From NCBI GenBank assembly GCA_946482635.1, contig CAMLSG010000078.1:1-21158 (forward strand): a DNA stretch of 21,158 nucleotides, written 5' to 3'. Below, piece by piece: positions 7,288 through 17,906 of this stretch (position 1 is its first letter; every line of letters begins with the position of its first letter). The notes beneath the pieces were generated by a model that saw only the letters and a list, made by a program, of their open reading frames with translations, ran no database searches and had not been told where the DNA came from. The stretch is from an uncultured Duganella sp. (GTDB lineage: Bacteria; Pseudomonadota; Gammaproteobacteria; Burkholderiales; Burkholderiaceae). Both the position numbers and the translations under genes were made by a program.

Positions 7288-9144
7288 TCAATTATCGCGC
7301 TCGAGCCAATGCATGGCCCATGGCGCCAAAGTGATTTCCCCGGACAACTGGCCGCGCTCGATGGCGTCGGTCCATTGGCCTTGCAGCGCGAACTGCTGCG
7401 GCTTGCCGGAGAAATTGTATAAGGCGAGGAAGCCAGGACCACGCTGCAGCGCCAGCACCGCCAGTGCCGACGGCAACAGCGAGCGCGGCTCGCCTGCCGC
7501 CATTGCCGGGATGCGCTGGCGGACGGACACCAGGCCGTGCAAGGCGGCGTAGACGCGGCCTGCTTGCGTGCTGCTGTCGTGGCGTTGTGCCAGCCGCACT
7601 TCGTCGAGCGCAGGCCGCTGCAGCCAGCGGCTGTCCATCGCACGGTCCGGCCGCTGGCGGAAGCTGTCATCGTTGGTCTGCCCCACCTCGTCGCCCATGT
7701 ACAGCACCGGCAACGCCCCGAAACTCAGCGCCAGACCATGCAGAAGCACCAGTCGCCGCATGGCCAGCGCTTCGGCCTCCGCGCCGTTTGCGCCCTCAAG
7801 TCCAACCAGGCTGGCGGCCATGCCGTTGCTGCCATGCGCAGCGTGCGGGTCGCTGCTCTGGAAGGCTTCGCCCCGCGCGTAGCTGTCCCCGGCGCCGGCA
7901 AAGAAGCGCGAGATCGCGGCCAGGCGGGCTTGCGGATCGCCCGTCTCCGCGGCTTCTGCTCGCAGCACATTCCAGCCGATGTCGTCATGGCAGCGCACGT
8001 AGCTGAGCCAGCTGGCGTGCGGCGGCAGTGGCGGCGTGCCTTCGACCACGCTGCGCACCAGCCCCGCATCCTGCTCCGCCAGCGAACCCCAGGCTGCCGC
8101 CATCAGGCTGCTGTGGTAGGCGATATGGCATTCCGGTTGCGAGGGCTGGCCGAAGTAGGCCGGCAGCTCGCGCATCGGGACGATGGCCTCTGCCTTCAGC
8201 AACACGCCCGGTGCGGCAATGGAGGCCAGCGCACGCAAGGCCTGCAGGATCAGGTGCGCTTCCGGCTGGTTCATGCAATTGGTCCCTTCCCGTTTCCACA
8301 GGAATGCAGTGGAGTCGAGGCGGAAGACTTCAATCCCGCGGTTGGCCAATCGCAGCAAGGTGGCAGCCATGGCGGCAAAGACTTCCGGGTTCGACCAGTT
8401 CAGGTCCCACTGGTAGGGATAGAAGGTGGTCCATGCCCAGCCATCCAGCGCGGGAACGTGGGTGAAGTTGCCGGGCGCCGCCTGCGGGAACACCTGCCCC
8501 AACGTGCGTTCGTAGGCATCGGGCTGGGAGCGATCCGGGAACACGTGGAAGAAGCCGCGCAAACGCTCGTCGCCTTCGCGTGCGCCCTTGGCCCATGCGT
8601 GGTCGTCCGCCACGTGATTCAGGATGAAGTCGGAACACAGGCTGATGCCGGCGCTGCGCAACTCGCCTGTCAGCGCCTCCAGGTCGGCATTGCTGCCAAA
8701 GCGTGGATCAACCTCCTCGAAGCTGGCCACCGCAAAGCCGCCGTCATTCTCCCCTTCCCGCATCTTCAGGAACGGCAGCAGGTGCAGGTAGCGCACGCCC
8801 AGCTCCTGCAGGTGCGGAATGCGCCTTGCCACGCCGGGCAAGTCGCCGCCCAGCCGGTCCACGTAGCTGCAGTAGCCAAGCATCTGCTGCCCGAGGAACC
8901 AGTCCGGCTGCGCAGTGCGCGCCGTGTCAAGCGCGGCCAGCGCAGGGCTGCGCGCCCCGTGCAGTTCGCCGATGGCGGACAACAAGCTGCCATACCATTG
9001 CTCGAACCCTGGCGTGCCACCGTACAGGCTATGCAGGCAGCTGCGCAGCGCAGGGCCGTGGGCAGCGTAGCGACGTGCTGCTTCCGCGCGGCGCGCCTCC
9101 GGCATAGCGTTGAGCAAATGGTGGATGGATGAAGACATCGGCAT
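7288..9144 (-). CDS. Amylosucrase (GH13), SuxB-like
   Basis: The 618-residue enzyme splits sucrose, transferring glucose to a growing alpha-1,4-glucan and releasing fructose (EC 2.4.1.4). Length is near that of Neisseria polysaccharea amylosucrase (636). The N-terminal helical region is followed by the GH13 barrel: YLHLLPFLKMREGENDGGFA (119-138), SDFILNHVADDHAW, nucleophile Asp277 in FRLDSTAFLWK, acid/base Glu319 in KAEAIV, and HDDIGWN with stabiliser Asp387. The HDDIGW and QWDLNWSNPEV strings are characteristic of amylosucrase and related sucrose hydrolases. There is no signal peptide, so action in the cytosol is expected. The frame opens at TTG 9156, but ATG 9144 has GGAA six bases before it. 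It follows the receptor stop by 13 bases. Sucrose hydrolase (as in some Xanthomonas) is a close alternative. Confidence 0.9.
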   Translation of the reverse strand: MPMSSSIHHLLNAMPEARRAEAARRYAAHGPALRSCLHSLYGGTPGFEQWYGSLLSAIGELHGARSPALAALDTARTAQPDWFLGQQMLGYCSYVDRLGGDLPGVARRIPHLQELGVRYLHLLPFLKMREGENDGGFAVASFEEVDPRFGSNADLEALTGELRSAGISLCSDFILNHVADDHAWAKGAREGDERLRGFFHVFPDRSQPDAYERTLGQVFPQAAPGNFTHVPALDGWAWTTFYPYQWDLNWSNPEVFAAMAATLLRLANRGIEVFRLDSTAFLWKREGTNCMNQPEAHLILQALRALASIAAPGVLLKAEAIVPMRELPAYFGQPSQPECHIAYHSSLMAAAWGSLAEQDAGLVRSVVEGTPPLPPHASWLSYVRCHDDIGWNVLRAEAAETGDPQARLAAISRFFAGAGDSYARGEAFQSSDPHAAHGSNGMAASLVGLEGANGAEAEALAMRRLVLLHGLALSFGALPVLYMGDEVGQTNDDSFRQRPDRAMDSRWLQRPALDEVRLAQRHDSSTQAGRVYAALHGLVSVRQRIPAMAAGEPRSLLPSALAVLALQRGPGFLALYNFSGKPQQFALQGQWTDAIERGQLSGEITLAPWAMHWLERDN

Positions 9145-9157
9145 TGCGGTTTCCAAA

Positions 9158-11491
9158 TCAGAAGGAGTAGTTCAGGCCCATCTTCACGGCGCGACCGCCG
9201 ATCGAACGCGCGGCATGGCCGTCGCCCTCGACCTCGGTGTAGCCGATCTTGTTGAACAGGTTGTTCACGCTCAGGGACAGGCTCAGTTGCGAATTGAACT
9301 GGTAGCGCGCAAACAGGTTCACCGTGTGGAAGGCAGGCATATTGATCGTATTGGCATCGTCCGCCCACGAGCGGCCGGTGCCGACCACGCTGCCGCCCAC
9401 CGTCAGCGGGCCGGCGTTGTAGCTGGGCGCAATCTGGTAGGTGATGCGAGCCTGGCGGCGCGGCGTGTGGCCAATGGTGGACTCCTGGCCTGCGGCTGCA
9501 CCCACGATCTCGGCATCGGTCCAGGTCAGGCCGCCGTTGATGCGGAAGTCGCCCAGGCTCCATGCCGCTTCCAGCTCGGCGCCCTTGGCGTCGTAGCGGT
9601 TGGCGGTGCTGATCTGCGTCGTCGCTTCGAAGTTCGATTCGTCGGTCTTGGCGCGGAACAGTGTGAGGAAAGCGCTGGTGCTGCCGGAGCGCCATTTCAC
9701 GCCGCCTTCCACCTGGCGCACGGTGTTGATGTTGATCGGCGCACTACCATCGAGCGGGGTGCCGAACAGGATGCGGTCGGCATTGAAAGCCACGCCGTCG
9801 CTGACGCGGGCAAACAGCGCCAGGTCGCGATTGAGCTGGTAGTTGCCGCCCACCGAATACGAGGTGTGATGGATCTTGTAGTCGACCAGTTGCTCGTTGG
9901 CCGGCTCGTAGACCAGGCCATTGGTGGCGATGTTGGCCGTGCCGCTGGCGCGCTGGCGGTCCTGGCGCACGCTGGCATCGAAGTTCAGGGGACCTTTTTC
10001 CCAGCCCACGTTCAGGTAGGGCGAGAGCAGCTTGTATTCCATGTCGACTGCACGCATGCAGCAACCGCCAAAGGCCGGACCGACATAGCCGGGCGTGGCC
10101 GATGCCGTCTGCAGCAAGGCGGGCTTGTCGCCGCTGAGCTGCATCAGGTATTCGTTGAAGTTCCAGGTCAGGCCCAGTTTCTGAAGCGAGGTGTACAGGC
10201 CGCCGGTGGTGGTCAGCTTGCCGCCGTTGATGGCGAAGGTCTTGGCCAGCTTCAGGTCGTTCAGCGTATTGTCGGCGTTGTCGATCGAAGTGTTGAACAC
10301 CACCGCGGAGAAAGCCATGCCGTTGTAGGCCTTGCCCTTGTCCGGGCCGGTGGCGATCACGTAATTGCCGGCCACGCCGTTATTGGCAGGGAAAACGCCC
10401 AGGAAGCGGCCGCTGTTGTTCGACTTGCGGAAGCTGTCGCTCAGCGTGATGCCATTGCCAAGGTCGAAGGAGGCGGCAATGCCGAAGCTGTCGCTCTTCA
10501 CGCGCAGGCCGTCGTTGACGTTGCTCGATGCCTTGCCGTTTTCCTTGGTCAGCGAAATATCGCGCGTCCAGTAGGGCGAGTAGAACGTGGTGTCGCGCGG
10601 ATCGATGCCGGGGATTTCGCTGATGCGGCCATTGGTGACGCGCACCGGCACTGGCAGCGCGGTCGGGGCCTTGTCGTCCAGGTGCTTGAACGACAGCCTG
10701 ATCCAGCCGTTCGACAATTCCTGCGTGATGTTGCCGCGAATCTGGCCGCCTTCCTCCGTGTTCATGCCGGTGTTGCGCTGGCCTTCGCCCGTGCGGTAAT
10801 GGCCACCGATGAAGAAGCGGGTCTTTTCCGCCAGGCGGCCGCCGTAGTCAAAGTCGTAGCGTGTTTCGTCGTAACCCAGGCCGCGCTGGATACCGATATT
10901 GCCGCCCTGCTGCTCGCCAGTCTTGCTGATGAAGTTGATGATGCCGCCCGGCGAGTTGGTGGCCAGGGTGGAGGCCGAGCCGCCGCGCACCACTTCCAGG
11001 TGGTCCAGCGAACCGTCGATCTTCACATAGCTGTCCGGCGTAATGAAATTGAAGTCGCCCGACTGCAGCACGGGCAGGCCGTCTTCCTGCATCTGTACGT
11101 AGCGCGCACCGCCTGCGGAAATCGGCACGCCGCGCACAGTGATGTTGGCATTACCCTCGCCGCCCGAAGATTCGGCACGTACGCCGGGTACGGAGCGCAG
11201 CACCTCGGCGGCACTGGTAGGCGCGGACAGGGAAATGGCTTCCGATTCCATGGTGCTGACCGAGACGCTGGAGCGCATCTTGGAGCTGCGGCTGGCGGTG
11301 CCGGTAACCACCACGCGCTCGAGTTTCAGGCCATCGGCCGCAGCATCGGCTACCGGCGCGGCAACTGGCGCGGCAGGCTGGCCGTCGGCCGCTGCGGGCT
11401 GGGGGTTGGTTTCCTGGGCAAATGCAGGTTGGGCGAATGCAGCAGCGATGGCAGCAGCCATGCAGCCACGCTGGGCTGTACGTAAAACCAT
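9158..11491 (-). CDS. TonB-dependent receptor, probable sucrose transducer (SuxA-like)
   Basis: The 777-residue outer-membrane receptor is placed first in the sucrose operon. A signal peptide ends at about AFA|QE (residue 25). An Ala/Pro-rich linker (about 28-52) follows, then a TonB-box-like LERVVVTG (57-64). The plug includes AEVLRSVPGVRAESSGGEGN, ITVRGVP, VQMQEDGLPV and LEVVRGGSASTLATNSPGGIINFISK. The barrel ends NYSF, with the terminal aromatic residue needed for assembly. A CC pair occurs in a probable extracellular loop (AFGGCCMRAVD). GGAGG lies six bases before the ATG at 11491. Substrate cannot be read from sequence; sucrose is inferred from operon partners and similarity of layout to the Xanthomonas sux locus. 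LacI-type operators upstream point to repression relieved by substrate. Confidence 0.88.
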   Translation of the reverse strand: MVLRTAQRGCMAAAIAAAFAQPAFAQETNPQPAAADGQPAAPVAAPVADAAADGLKLERVVVTGTASRSSKMRSSVSVSTMESEAISLSAPTSAAEVLRSVPGVRAESSGGEGNANITVRGVPISAGGARYVQMQEDGLPVLQSGDFNFITPDSYVKIDGSLDHLEVVRGGSASTLATNSPGGIINFISKTGEQQGGNIGIQRGLGYDETRYDFDYGGRLAEKTRFFIGGHYRTGEGQRNTGMNTEEGGQIRGNITQELSNGWIRLSFKHLDDKAPTALPVPVRVTNGRISEIPGIDPRDTTFYSPYWTRDISLTKENGKASSNVNDGLRVKSDSFGIAASFDLGNGITLSDSFRKSNNSGRFLGVFPANNGVAGNYVIATGPDKGKAYNGMAFSAVVFNTSIDNADNTLNDLKLAKTFAINGGKLTTTGGLYTSLQKLGLTWNFNEYLMQLSGDKPALLQTASATPGYVGPAFGGCCMRAVDMEYKLLSPYLNVGWEKGPLNFDASVRQDRQRASGTANIATNGLVYEPANEQLVDYKIHHTSYSVGGNYQLNRDLALFARVSDGVAFNADRILFGTPLDGSAPININTVRQVEGGVKWRSGSTSAFLTLFRAKTDESNFEATTQISTANRYDAKGAELEAAWSLGDFRINGGLTWTDAEIVGAAAGQESTIGHTPRRQARITYQIAPSYNAGPLTVGGSVVGTGRSWADDANTINMPAFHTVNLFARYQFNSQLSLSLSVNNLFNKIGYTEVEGDGHAARSIGGRAVKMGLNYSF

Positions 11492-11558
11492 TGTCTCCTC
11501 CGTTGATCGGGCTTATTCATCGGCCGGTTGGCCGCGTCTGTTTATCTGCAGATGCCTC

Positions 11559-11587
11559 ATTATTCATCAGCTCTTTGCAAATTGCAA
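11559..11587 (-). promoter_or_regulatory. Predicted promoter of the sucrose operon
   Basis: On the minus strand, a -35 of TTGCAA (11587-11582) is followed by a 17-base spacer and a -10 of AATAAT (11564-11559), five of six matches. The -35 is one half of the proximal operator, so bound repressor would occlude RNA polymerase. The start would lie near 11552, giving a leader of about 60 bases before the receptor ATG. Confidence 0.55.
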
Positions 11588-11597
11588 TCGATTGCAA
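11582..11597. promoter_or_regulatory. LacI-family operator O1 (proximal)
   Basis: TTGCAATCGATTGCAA is a perfect 16-base palindrome with the central CG typical of LacI/PurR-family operators. A further TTGCAA half-site lies one base away at 11575-11580, making three copies in 23 bases. The site covers the predicted -35 of the sucrose operon. The cognate repressor is presumably the LacI-type protein encoded immediately upstream. Confidence 0.75.
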
Positions 11598-11638
11598 AGA
11601 TTATTTGCGGAACGCTCGTGCGCTAGTGTTGCGCCAAA

Positions 11639-11652
11639 TGCAAACGGTTGCA
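11639..11652. promoter_or_regulatory. LacI-family operator O2 (distal)
   Basis: TGCAAACGGTTGCA is a 14-base near-palindrome around a central CG with the same TGCAA half-sites as O1. It ends two bases before the last codon of the lacI-type gene. The centres of the two operators are 57 bases apart, compatible with cooperative binding or a small loop. Confidence 0.68.
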
Positions 11653-11653
11653 A

Positions 11654-12679
11654 TCAGCGCGAGCTGGCGCGCTGAATCAGGGAAGTAGGGAGTTCCACCG
11701 AGCGGGCCGGCTGGCCTTCGGTCTGTGCCAGCAGGGCTGCCACCATGGCGCGTCCCGCGTCACGCACGGGCTGGCGCACCGTGGTCAGTGGAGGATGGAA
11801 GTAAGAAGACAGTTCGATATCGTCATAGCCGACGACCGCAACGTCGTGCGGCACCGAGCGCCCCTGCTCACGCAAGGCATTGATGGTCATCATGCCCAGC
11901 AAGTCGGAACAGGCAAATACCGCGTCGTACTGCACACCGCGCTGCGCCAGCTCCGCCACTGCTTCGCGCCCGCCTTCCGGCAGGAAGGACGCCGCCACGC
12001 ACAATTGCGGATCGATCGCTATGCCGGCCGCCTGCAAGGCCGCGCAATAGCCGCGGTAGCGCTGCTCGACTTCCGGCAGGCGCGTATCGCCGAAGAAGGC
12101 AATGCGGCGGCGGCCCTCGGCCAGCAAATGCTCGGCAGCCAGGCGGCCGCCGCTAAGGTTATCGCCGCCGATGGTGCAATACAGTTGCTGCGGCATCTGC
12201 GCGCCCCACACCACCAGCGGCACATGGCGCGCCGCCATCTCGTTCAACTGGTCGTGGTGGCCCCACTGGCCGATCAGGATGATGCCGATCACGCGGCCGG
12301 TATCGAACGGCGTGGCGGCAGAATCCAGCTGCTCCGCATCGACGCGCGACAGCAGCATGTCGAAGCCCTGCTCCGTCAGCGCATCGGCCAGGGAGCCGAT
12401 CATCGACAGGAAGAAGGGATCGGAAAGGCTCTGGTGCACCTTGGCGTCGGAAGGCACCACTACGGCCACCGAGCGGTTCTGCTTCAGGCGCAGGTTCTGT
12501 GCGCCGACGTTGATGGTGTACTTGAGCGAACGCGCCAGCTCCATGATGCGGGTGCGCGTCTCCTCGTTGACCAGCTTGCTGCCGGCCAGCGCGCGCGACA
12601 CAGTGGAGGTGGACACGCCCGCAAGGCGGGCAATGTCCGCCATCTGCAGGCGTTCCTGGGACGGTGGCTTGGCTGCCAT
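11654..12679 (-). CDS. LacI-family transcriptional regulator, probable sucrose repressor (SuxR-like)
   Basis: The 341-residue protein has the LacI layout. The helix-turn-helix is at 13-33 (MADIARLAGVSTSTVSRALAG), followed by the hinge region (about 50-64, ARSLKYTINVGAQNLR) and a periplasmic-binding-protein-like effector domain from about 70 (SVAVVVPSDAK) to the end, including GGDNLSGGRLAAEHL and VAVVGYDDIELSSYFHPPLTTVRQP. It is upstream of and co-oriented with the sucrose operon, with two operators in the gap, so it most likely represses that operon until sucrose or a product binds. No strong ribosome site precedes ATG 12679; ATG 12643 (residue 13) has AGGA ten bases before it but would remove residues ahead of the first DNA-binding helix. 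It follows the GST gene by 12 bases and may be co-transcribed with it. Confidence 0.9.
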   Translation of the reverse strand: MAAKPPSQERLQMADIARLAGVSTSTVSRALAGSKLVNEETRTRIMELARSLKYTINVGAQNLRLKQNRSVAVVVPSDAKVHQSLSDPFFLSMIGSLADALTEQGFDMLLSRVDAEQLDSAATPFDTGRVIGIILIGQWGHHDQLNEMAARHVPLVVWGAQMPQQLYCTIGGDNLSGGRLAAEHLLAEGRRRIAFFGDTRLPEVEQRYRGYCAALQAAGIAIDPQLCVAASFLPEGGREAVAELAQRGVQYDAVFACSDLLGMMTINALREQGRSVPHDVAVVGYDDIELSSYFHPPLTTVRQPVRDAGRAMVAALLAQTEGQPARSVELPTSLIQRASSR

Positions 12680-12691
12680 GCGGGACGGCGT

Positions 12692-14986
<2,295 letters not shown>

Positions 14987-15015
14987 GGAAGCTGTAAGCA
15001 AGTTCCGTTACCCTC

Positions 15016-15024
15016 TGGTATATT
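15016..15024 (+). promoter_or_regulatory. Possible extended -10 promoter of the cytochrome b561-yceI operon
   Basis: TGGTATATT fits an extended -10 with a five-of-six hexamer TATATT, 33 bases before the cytochrome start. It lies just outside the palindromic element. No convincing -35 was seen. Confidence 0.45.
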
Positions 15025-15057
15025 AGTCCTAACACGTACTATTTACCAAAGGTCACA

Positions 15058-15582
15058 ATGGAACGCTACACACGAACCGCTATTGCGCTGCACTGGCTGA
15101 TCGCCCTGCTGATCGTAGCCGCGTTCATTCTCGGCCTGGTGATGACCGACATCCCCGGCCTGACCCCGACCAAGCTCAAATATTATTCCTGGCACAAATG
15201 GATGGGCATCACCGTGCTCGCCCTGGCCGCCGGCCGCCTGCTGTGGCGCCTGAAACAGAAGCCGCCCGCCCTGCCCGTCTCCATGACGCAAGGCCAGAAG
15301 AAAGCCGCCGAAGCCGGCCACTGGTTCCTGTACTTCCTGATGTTCGCCGTGCCGATTTCCGGCTACCTGTACACCACGGCTGCCGGCGTGCCGGTGGTCT
15401 ACCTCGGCCTGTTCAAGATCCCCTCGCTGTTCGAAGCCAGCCCCGCGCTCAAGGAAATCCTGAAACCGGTACATTACTGGCTGAACATGCTGCTCGCCGC
15501 CGTCGTCATCGGCCATATCGGCGCAGCGCTGAAACACCAATTCATCGACAAGGACGGCCTGCTCAAGCGCATGCTGCCATAA
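15058..15582 (+). CDS. Cytochrome b561 family protein (YceJ-like)
   Basis: The 174-residue inner-membrane di-haem cytochrome b is probably an electron carrier between the quinone pool and a periplasmic partner. Four transmembrane helices are visible at about 8-28, 45-65, 88-106 and 136-158. Histidines suited to haem ligation lie in or near them: His12, His46, His88, His139 and His153. The start MERYTRTAIALHWLIA is typical of the family, and AAGG lies six bases before the ATG. It is the first gene of an operon with two YceI proteins, spaced 15 bases each, the same partnership as E. coli yceJ-yceI. The physiological electron donor and acceptor are unknown. Confidence 0.92.
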   Translation: MERYTRTAIALHWLIALLIVAAFILGLVMTDIPGLTPTKLKYYSWHKWMGITVLALAAGRLLWRLKQKPPALPVSMTQGQKKAAEAGHWFLYFLMFAVPISGYLYTTAAGVPVVYLGLFKIPSLFEASPALKEILKPVHYWLNMLLAAVVIGHIGAALKHQFIDKDGLLKRMLP

Positions 15583-15597
15583 CCTGGAGCCACACCC

Positions 15598-16143
15598 ATG
15601 AAGAAAAGCGTATTACTGGCCGCCCTGCTGGCCGTGGCGGCTGCAGCCAGCGCCGCCGTCCTGAAAGCCGATCCTGCCAAGAGCAGCGTGTCGGCCGTGT
15701 TCAAGCAGATGAACGTGCCGATCGAATCGAAGTTCAAGAAACACAATATTGTCATCGACTACAACGCGGCCGCGCCTGACACCTCCAAGGCCACGGTGGA
15801 AATCGAGACCGCCAGCCTGGACCTGGGCGAAGCGGAGATGAACGCCGAAGTGGCCAAGAAAGACTGGTTCAATTCGGCCCAGTTCCCGAAAGCCACCTTC
15901 GTCTCCACCGCGATCAAGAGCGCCGGCCCGGGCAAGCTGAATGTCAGCGGCAAGCTGACCATCAAAGGCAAGGCCGCCGACGTAACGTTCCCGATCACCG
16001 TCAAAGCCGACGGCGGCAAGCAAGTATTCGACGGCGCGCTGCCGATCAAGCGCCTGGCCTTCAACGTCGGTGAAGGCGAATGGAAAGACACCGGCATGGT
16101 CGCTGACGAAGTGACCATCAAGTTCCACGTAGTTGCTCAATAA
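15598..16143 (+). CDS. YceI family periplasmic protein (first copy)
   Basis: The 181-residue secreted protein has a lysine-rich start and hydrophobic core (MKKSVLLAALLAVAAAASA) with cleavage near residue 19. The mature part fits the YceI lipocalin-like beta-barrel, which binds isoprenoid or other apolar ligands in characterised members. Segments typical of the family are IVIDYNA, ASLDLGEAEMNAEVAKKDWFNSAQFPKATFVS and GKLTIKGKAADVTFPITV. It contains no cysteine in the mature region. GGAG lies before the start, and it follows the cytochrome by 15 bases. It diverges strongly from the adjacent copy, so this is an old duplication. Ligand and exact role are unknown. Confidence 0.92.
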   Translation: MKKSVLLAALLAVAAAASAAVLKADPAKSSVSAVFKQMNVPIESKFKKHNIVIDYNAAAPDTSKATVEIETASLDLGEAEMNAEVAKKDWFNSAQFPKATFVSTAIKSAGPGKLNVSGKLTIKGKAADVTFPITVKADGGKQVFDGALPIKRLAFNVGEGEWKDTGMVADEVTIKFHVVAQ

Positions 16144-16158
16144 ACCCCTGGAGACACC

Positions 16159-16725
16159 ATGAAACTGAAGTTCCTGACCGCCGCATTGCTGGCCGTATCC
16201 GCCGTTGCCGCCAACGCCGCCAACTACAACATCGACCCGACCCACACCTTCCCGAGCTTCGAAGCCGACCACATGGGCCTGTCGGTATGGCGCGGCAAGT
16301 TCGACAAGACCAGCGGCACCATCCAGATGGACCGCGCCGCGAAGACCGGCAGCATGGACATCACCATCGACGCCGCGTCGATCGACTTCGGCCTGGACAA
16401 GATGAACACCCACGCCAAGTCGGCCGACATGTTCAACGTCGAAAAATTCCCGACCGTCACCTACAAGGGCAAGCACTTCGTCTTCGAAGGCGAGCAACTG
16501 GTGGCTGTGGAAGGCGAGCTGACCATGCTGGGCGTGACCAAGCCGGTCACCCTGAAGGTCAACAAGTTCAAGTGCATCATGCACCCACGCTACAAGCGTG
16601 AAGCCTGCGGCGCCGACGCCACAGCCGAATTCAAGCGCACCGACTTCGGCCTGAACTACGCCACCCCAGCCTTCGCCCCCGAAGTGAAGCTGGCAATCCA
16701 GGTCGAAGCCATCAAAGCCGACTAA
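16159..16725 (+). CDS. YceI family periplasmic protein (second copy)
   Basis: The 188-residue secreted protein has a signal peptide MKLKFLTAALLAVSAVAANA cleaved before ANYNIDPTHT. YceI motifs are clear: YNIDPTHTFPSFEADHMGLS, WRGKFDKTSGTI, IDAASIDFGLDKMNTHAKSADMFNVEKFPTVTYKG and GELTMLGVTKPVTLKV. It is closer to classical YceI than the first copy. Two cysteines in FKCIMHPRYKREACGAD could form a disulfide in the periplasm. GGAG precedes the ATG, 15 bases after the first copy's stop. It ends 19 bases from the convergent glycine-zipper gene with no visible terminator between. A role in binding an apolar molecule linked to the membrane cytochrome is plausible but unproven. Confidence 0.93.
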   Translation: MKLKFLTAALLAVSAVAANAANYNIDPTHTFPSFEADHMGLSVWRGKFDKTSGTIQMDRAAKTGSMDITIDAASIDFGLDKMNTHAKSADMFNVEKFPTVTYKGKHFVFEGEQLVAVEGELTMLGVTKPVTLKVNKFKCIMHPRYKREACGADATAEFKRTDFGLNYATPAFAPEVKLAIQVEAIKAD

Positions 16726-16744
16726 TTCTCCACAAGCGCGGCCG

Positions 16745-17842
16745 TTACGGGAGTTCCCGCTCGTAGGCCGCGCGCACCGCATCCCTGGCATGCTCCCATG
16801 CCATTCGCGATTTGCCCTTCACCGCTTCCCAATCCATTTCCAGCTGGTCTTTCAGCTCGTCCCACGTGCCGCGATAGCGCTGGCGCGCGGTGTAGCCGAG
16901 CATGTAGGCCGGCTCGTAGTCGTCGTAGTCAAAGGTAGGGTTGAAATAGGCCTCGTTGCGGTAGTGGTCCTGCCAGTAGACCCGTTCTTCGCTTGGGTTC
17001 AGCAGGGTGCCGATGCCCTGGCCTGCCATGCCGCCAGCCAGTGCGCCGATGGCGCCGCCCGCAGCCATGCCGATCGGGCCTGCCGCCGCGCCAGCCGCGA
17101 TGCCGGCTGCCGCGCCGCCTCCGGCACCAACGCCGGTGGCCAGGTTGTGGTCGTCCTCATCGTCTTCCAGTTTCGGATTGACGATTTCCGCCGTGCCCTT
17201 GCCGACAAAGGCGCCTGCCACGCCGCCAATCACGGCGCCGGCCACCATGCCCGGTACGCCGGCGGGTGAACCGGCAGCAGCGCCAGCCAGCGCACCGCCC
17301 GTAGTACCGACGCCGACGCCGACCACATGCTCGCCTTCGCTTTCTTTCCAGGCGCTCTCAATATCGGCCGCGTCGACAGAATCGCGCGTATGCACGCCCA
17401 TCAGGATGCCGCCGGAGCGGATGCCTTCCTCATAGTGCTTGAGGCGCTCTTCCGGAATGCCGGCGCCGATCAGGGCGCCCACCAGGCCACCCGCCACGCC
17501 GCCTGCGCCGGCACCGGCCAGCGCAGCCGCCAGTGGACCAGCCACTACAATGCCCAGGCCCGGCAGCACCAGGGTCGTGCCCATTGCCGCCACGGCAGCG
17601 AGGGCGGCGCCGATCGCACCGCCAACGCTGGCGCCAATGCCGGCGCCCTCTCCTGCTTTCGAGCCCAATTCCGTTTCCGCCTGGCCGCTGAAATAGCGCT
17701 GGCGGGTATCGTCGCTCATGACGACGTTGATGTCGTCCTTGCCGTAACCGCGGGAGGTGGCGTGCTGCCAGGCACGCTCGGCGCTGTTGCGATCACGAAA
17801 CAGGCCGGTCACCATGCGGGATTGCTTGTCTGCAGTGTTCAT
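16745..17842 (-). CDS. Glycine-zipper protein with general-stress (YflT-like) N-terminal domain
   Basis: The 365-residue protein's function is not established. The N-terminus (1-60, MVTGLFRDRNSAERAWQHATSRGY) resembles the YflT/general stress protein 17M domain. Three Gly/Ala-rich zipper tracts with GxxxG spacing follow at about 66-129, 173-219 and 236-283, likely membrane-inserting or oligomerising. Between the first two lies PEERLKHYEEGIRSGGILMGVHTRD, also typical of this group. The C-terminal 80 residues are charged and aromatic (FDYDDYEPAYMLGY, WDELKDQLEMDWEAVKGKSRMAWEHAR). ATG 17842 has GGGGG seven bases before it and is preferred over the open frame to 17935. No signal peptide is evident. 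It is divergent from a GlsB/YeaQ-type stress protein, which supports a stress or envelope role. Confidence 0.82.
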   Translation of the reverse strand: MNTADKQSRMVTGLFRDRNSAERAWQHATSRGYGKDDINVVMSDDTRQRYFSGQAETELGSKAGEGAGIGASVGGAIGAALAAVAAMGTTLVLPGLGIVVAGPLAAALAGAGAGGVAGGLVGALIGAGIPEERLKHYEEGIRSGGILMGVHTRDSVDAADIESAWKESEGEHVVGVGVGTTGGALAGAAAGSPAGVPGMVAGAVIGGVAGAFVGKGTAEIVNPKLEDDEDDHNLATGVGAGGGAAAGIAAGAAAGPIGMAAGGAIGALAGGMAGQGIGTLLNPSEERVYWQDHYRNEAYFNPTFDYDDYEPAYMLGYTARQRYRGTWDELKDQLEMDWEAVKGKSRMAWEHARDAVRAAYERELP

Positions 17843-17906
17843 GGGAATTCCCCCTTTTTGCATGAGTCCCGAACACGATAGGCCGCGGCGCCCTGCATAT
17901 CTGTAC

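Noticed and set aside
9110..11485. Plus-strand open frame of 791 codons opposite the SuxA-like receptor
   Set aside because: It is a shadow of the receptor, with low-complexity composition and no start context or domain support.
15613..16791. Minus-strand frame opposite the two yceI genes
   Set aside because: It spans two independent plus-strand genes with signal peptides and ribosome sites; the product is Gly/Val/His-rich shadow sequence.
17007..17700. Apparent tandem repeats in the glycine-zipper gene
   Set aside because: The repetition comes from Gly/Ala codons in zipper tracts; no constant repeat unit or boundary was found, so no DNA repeat is called.
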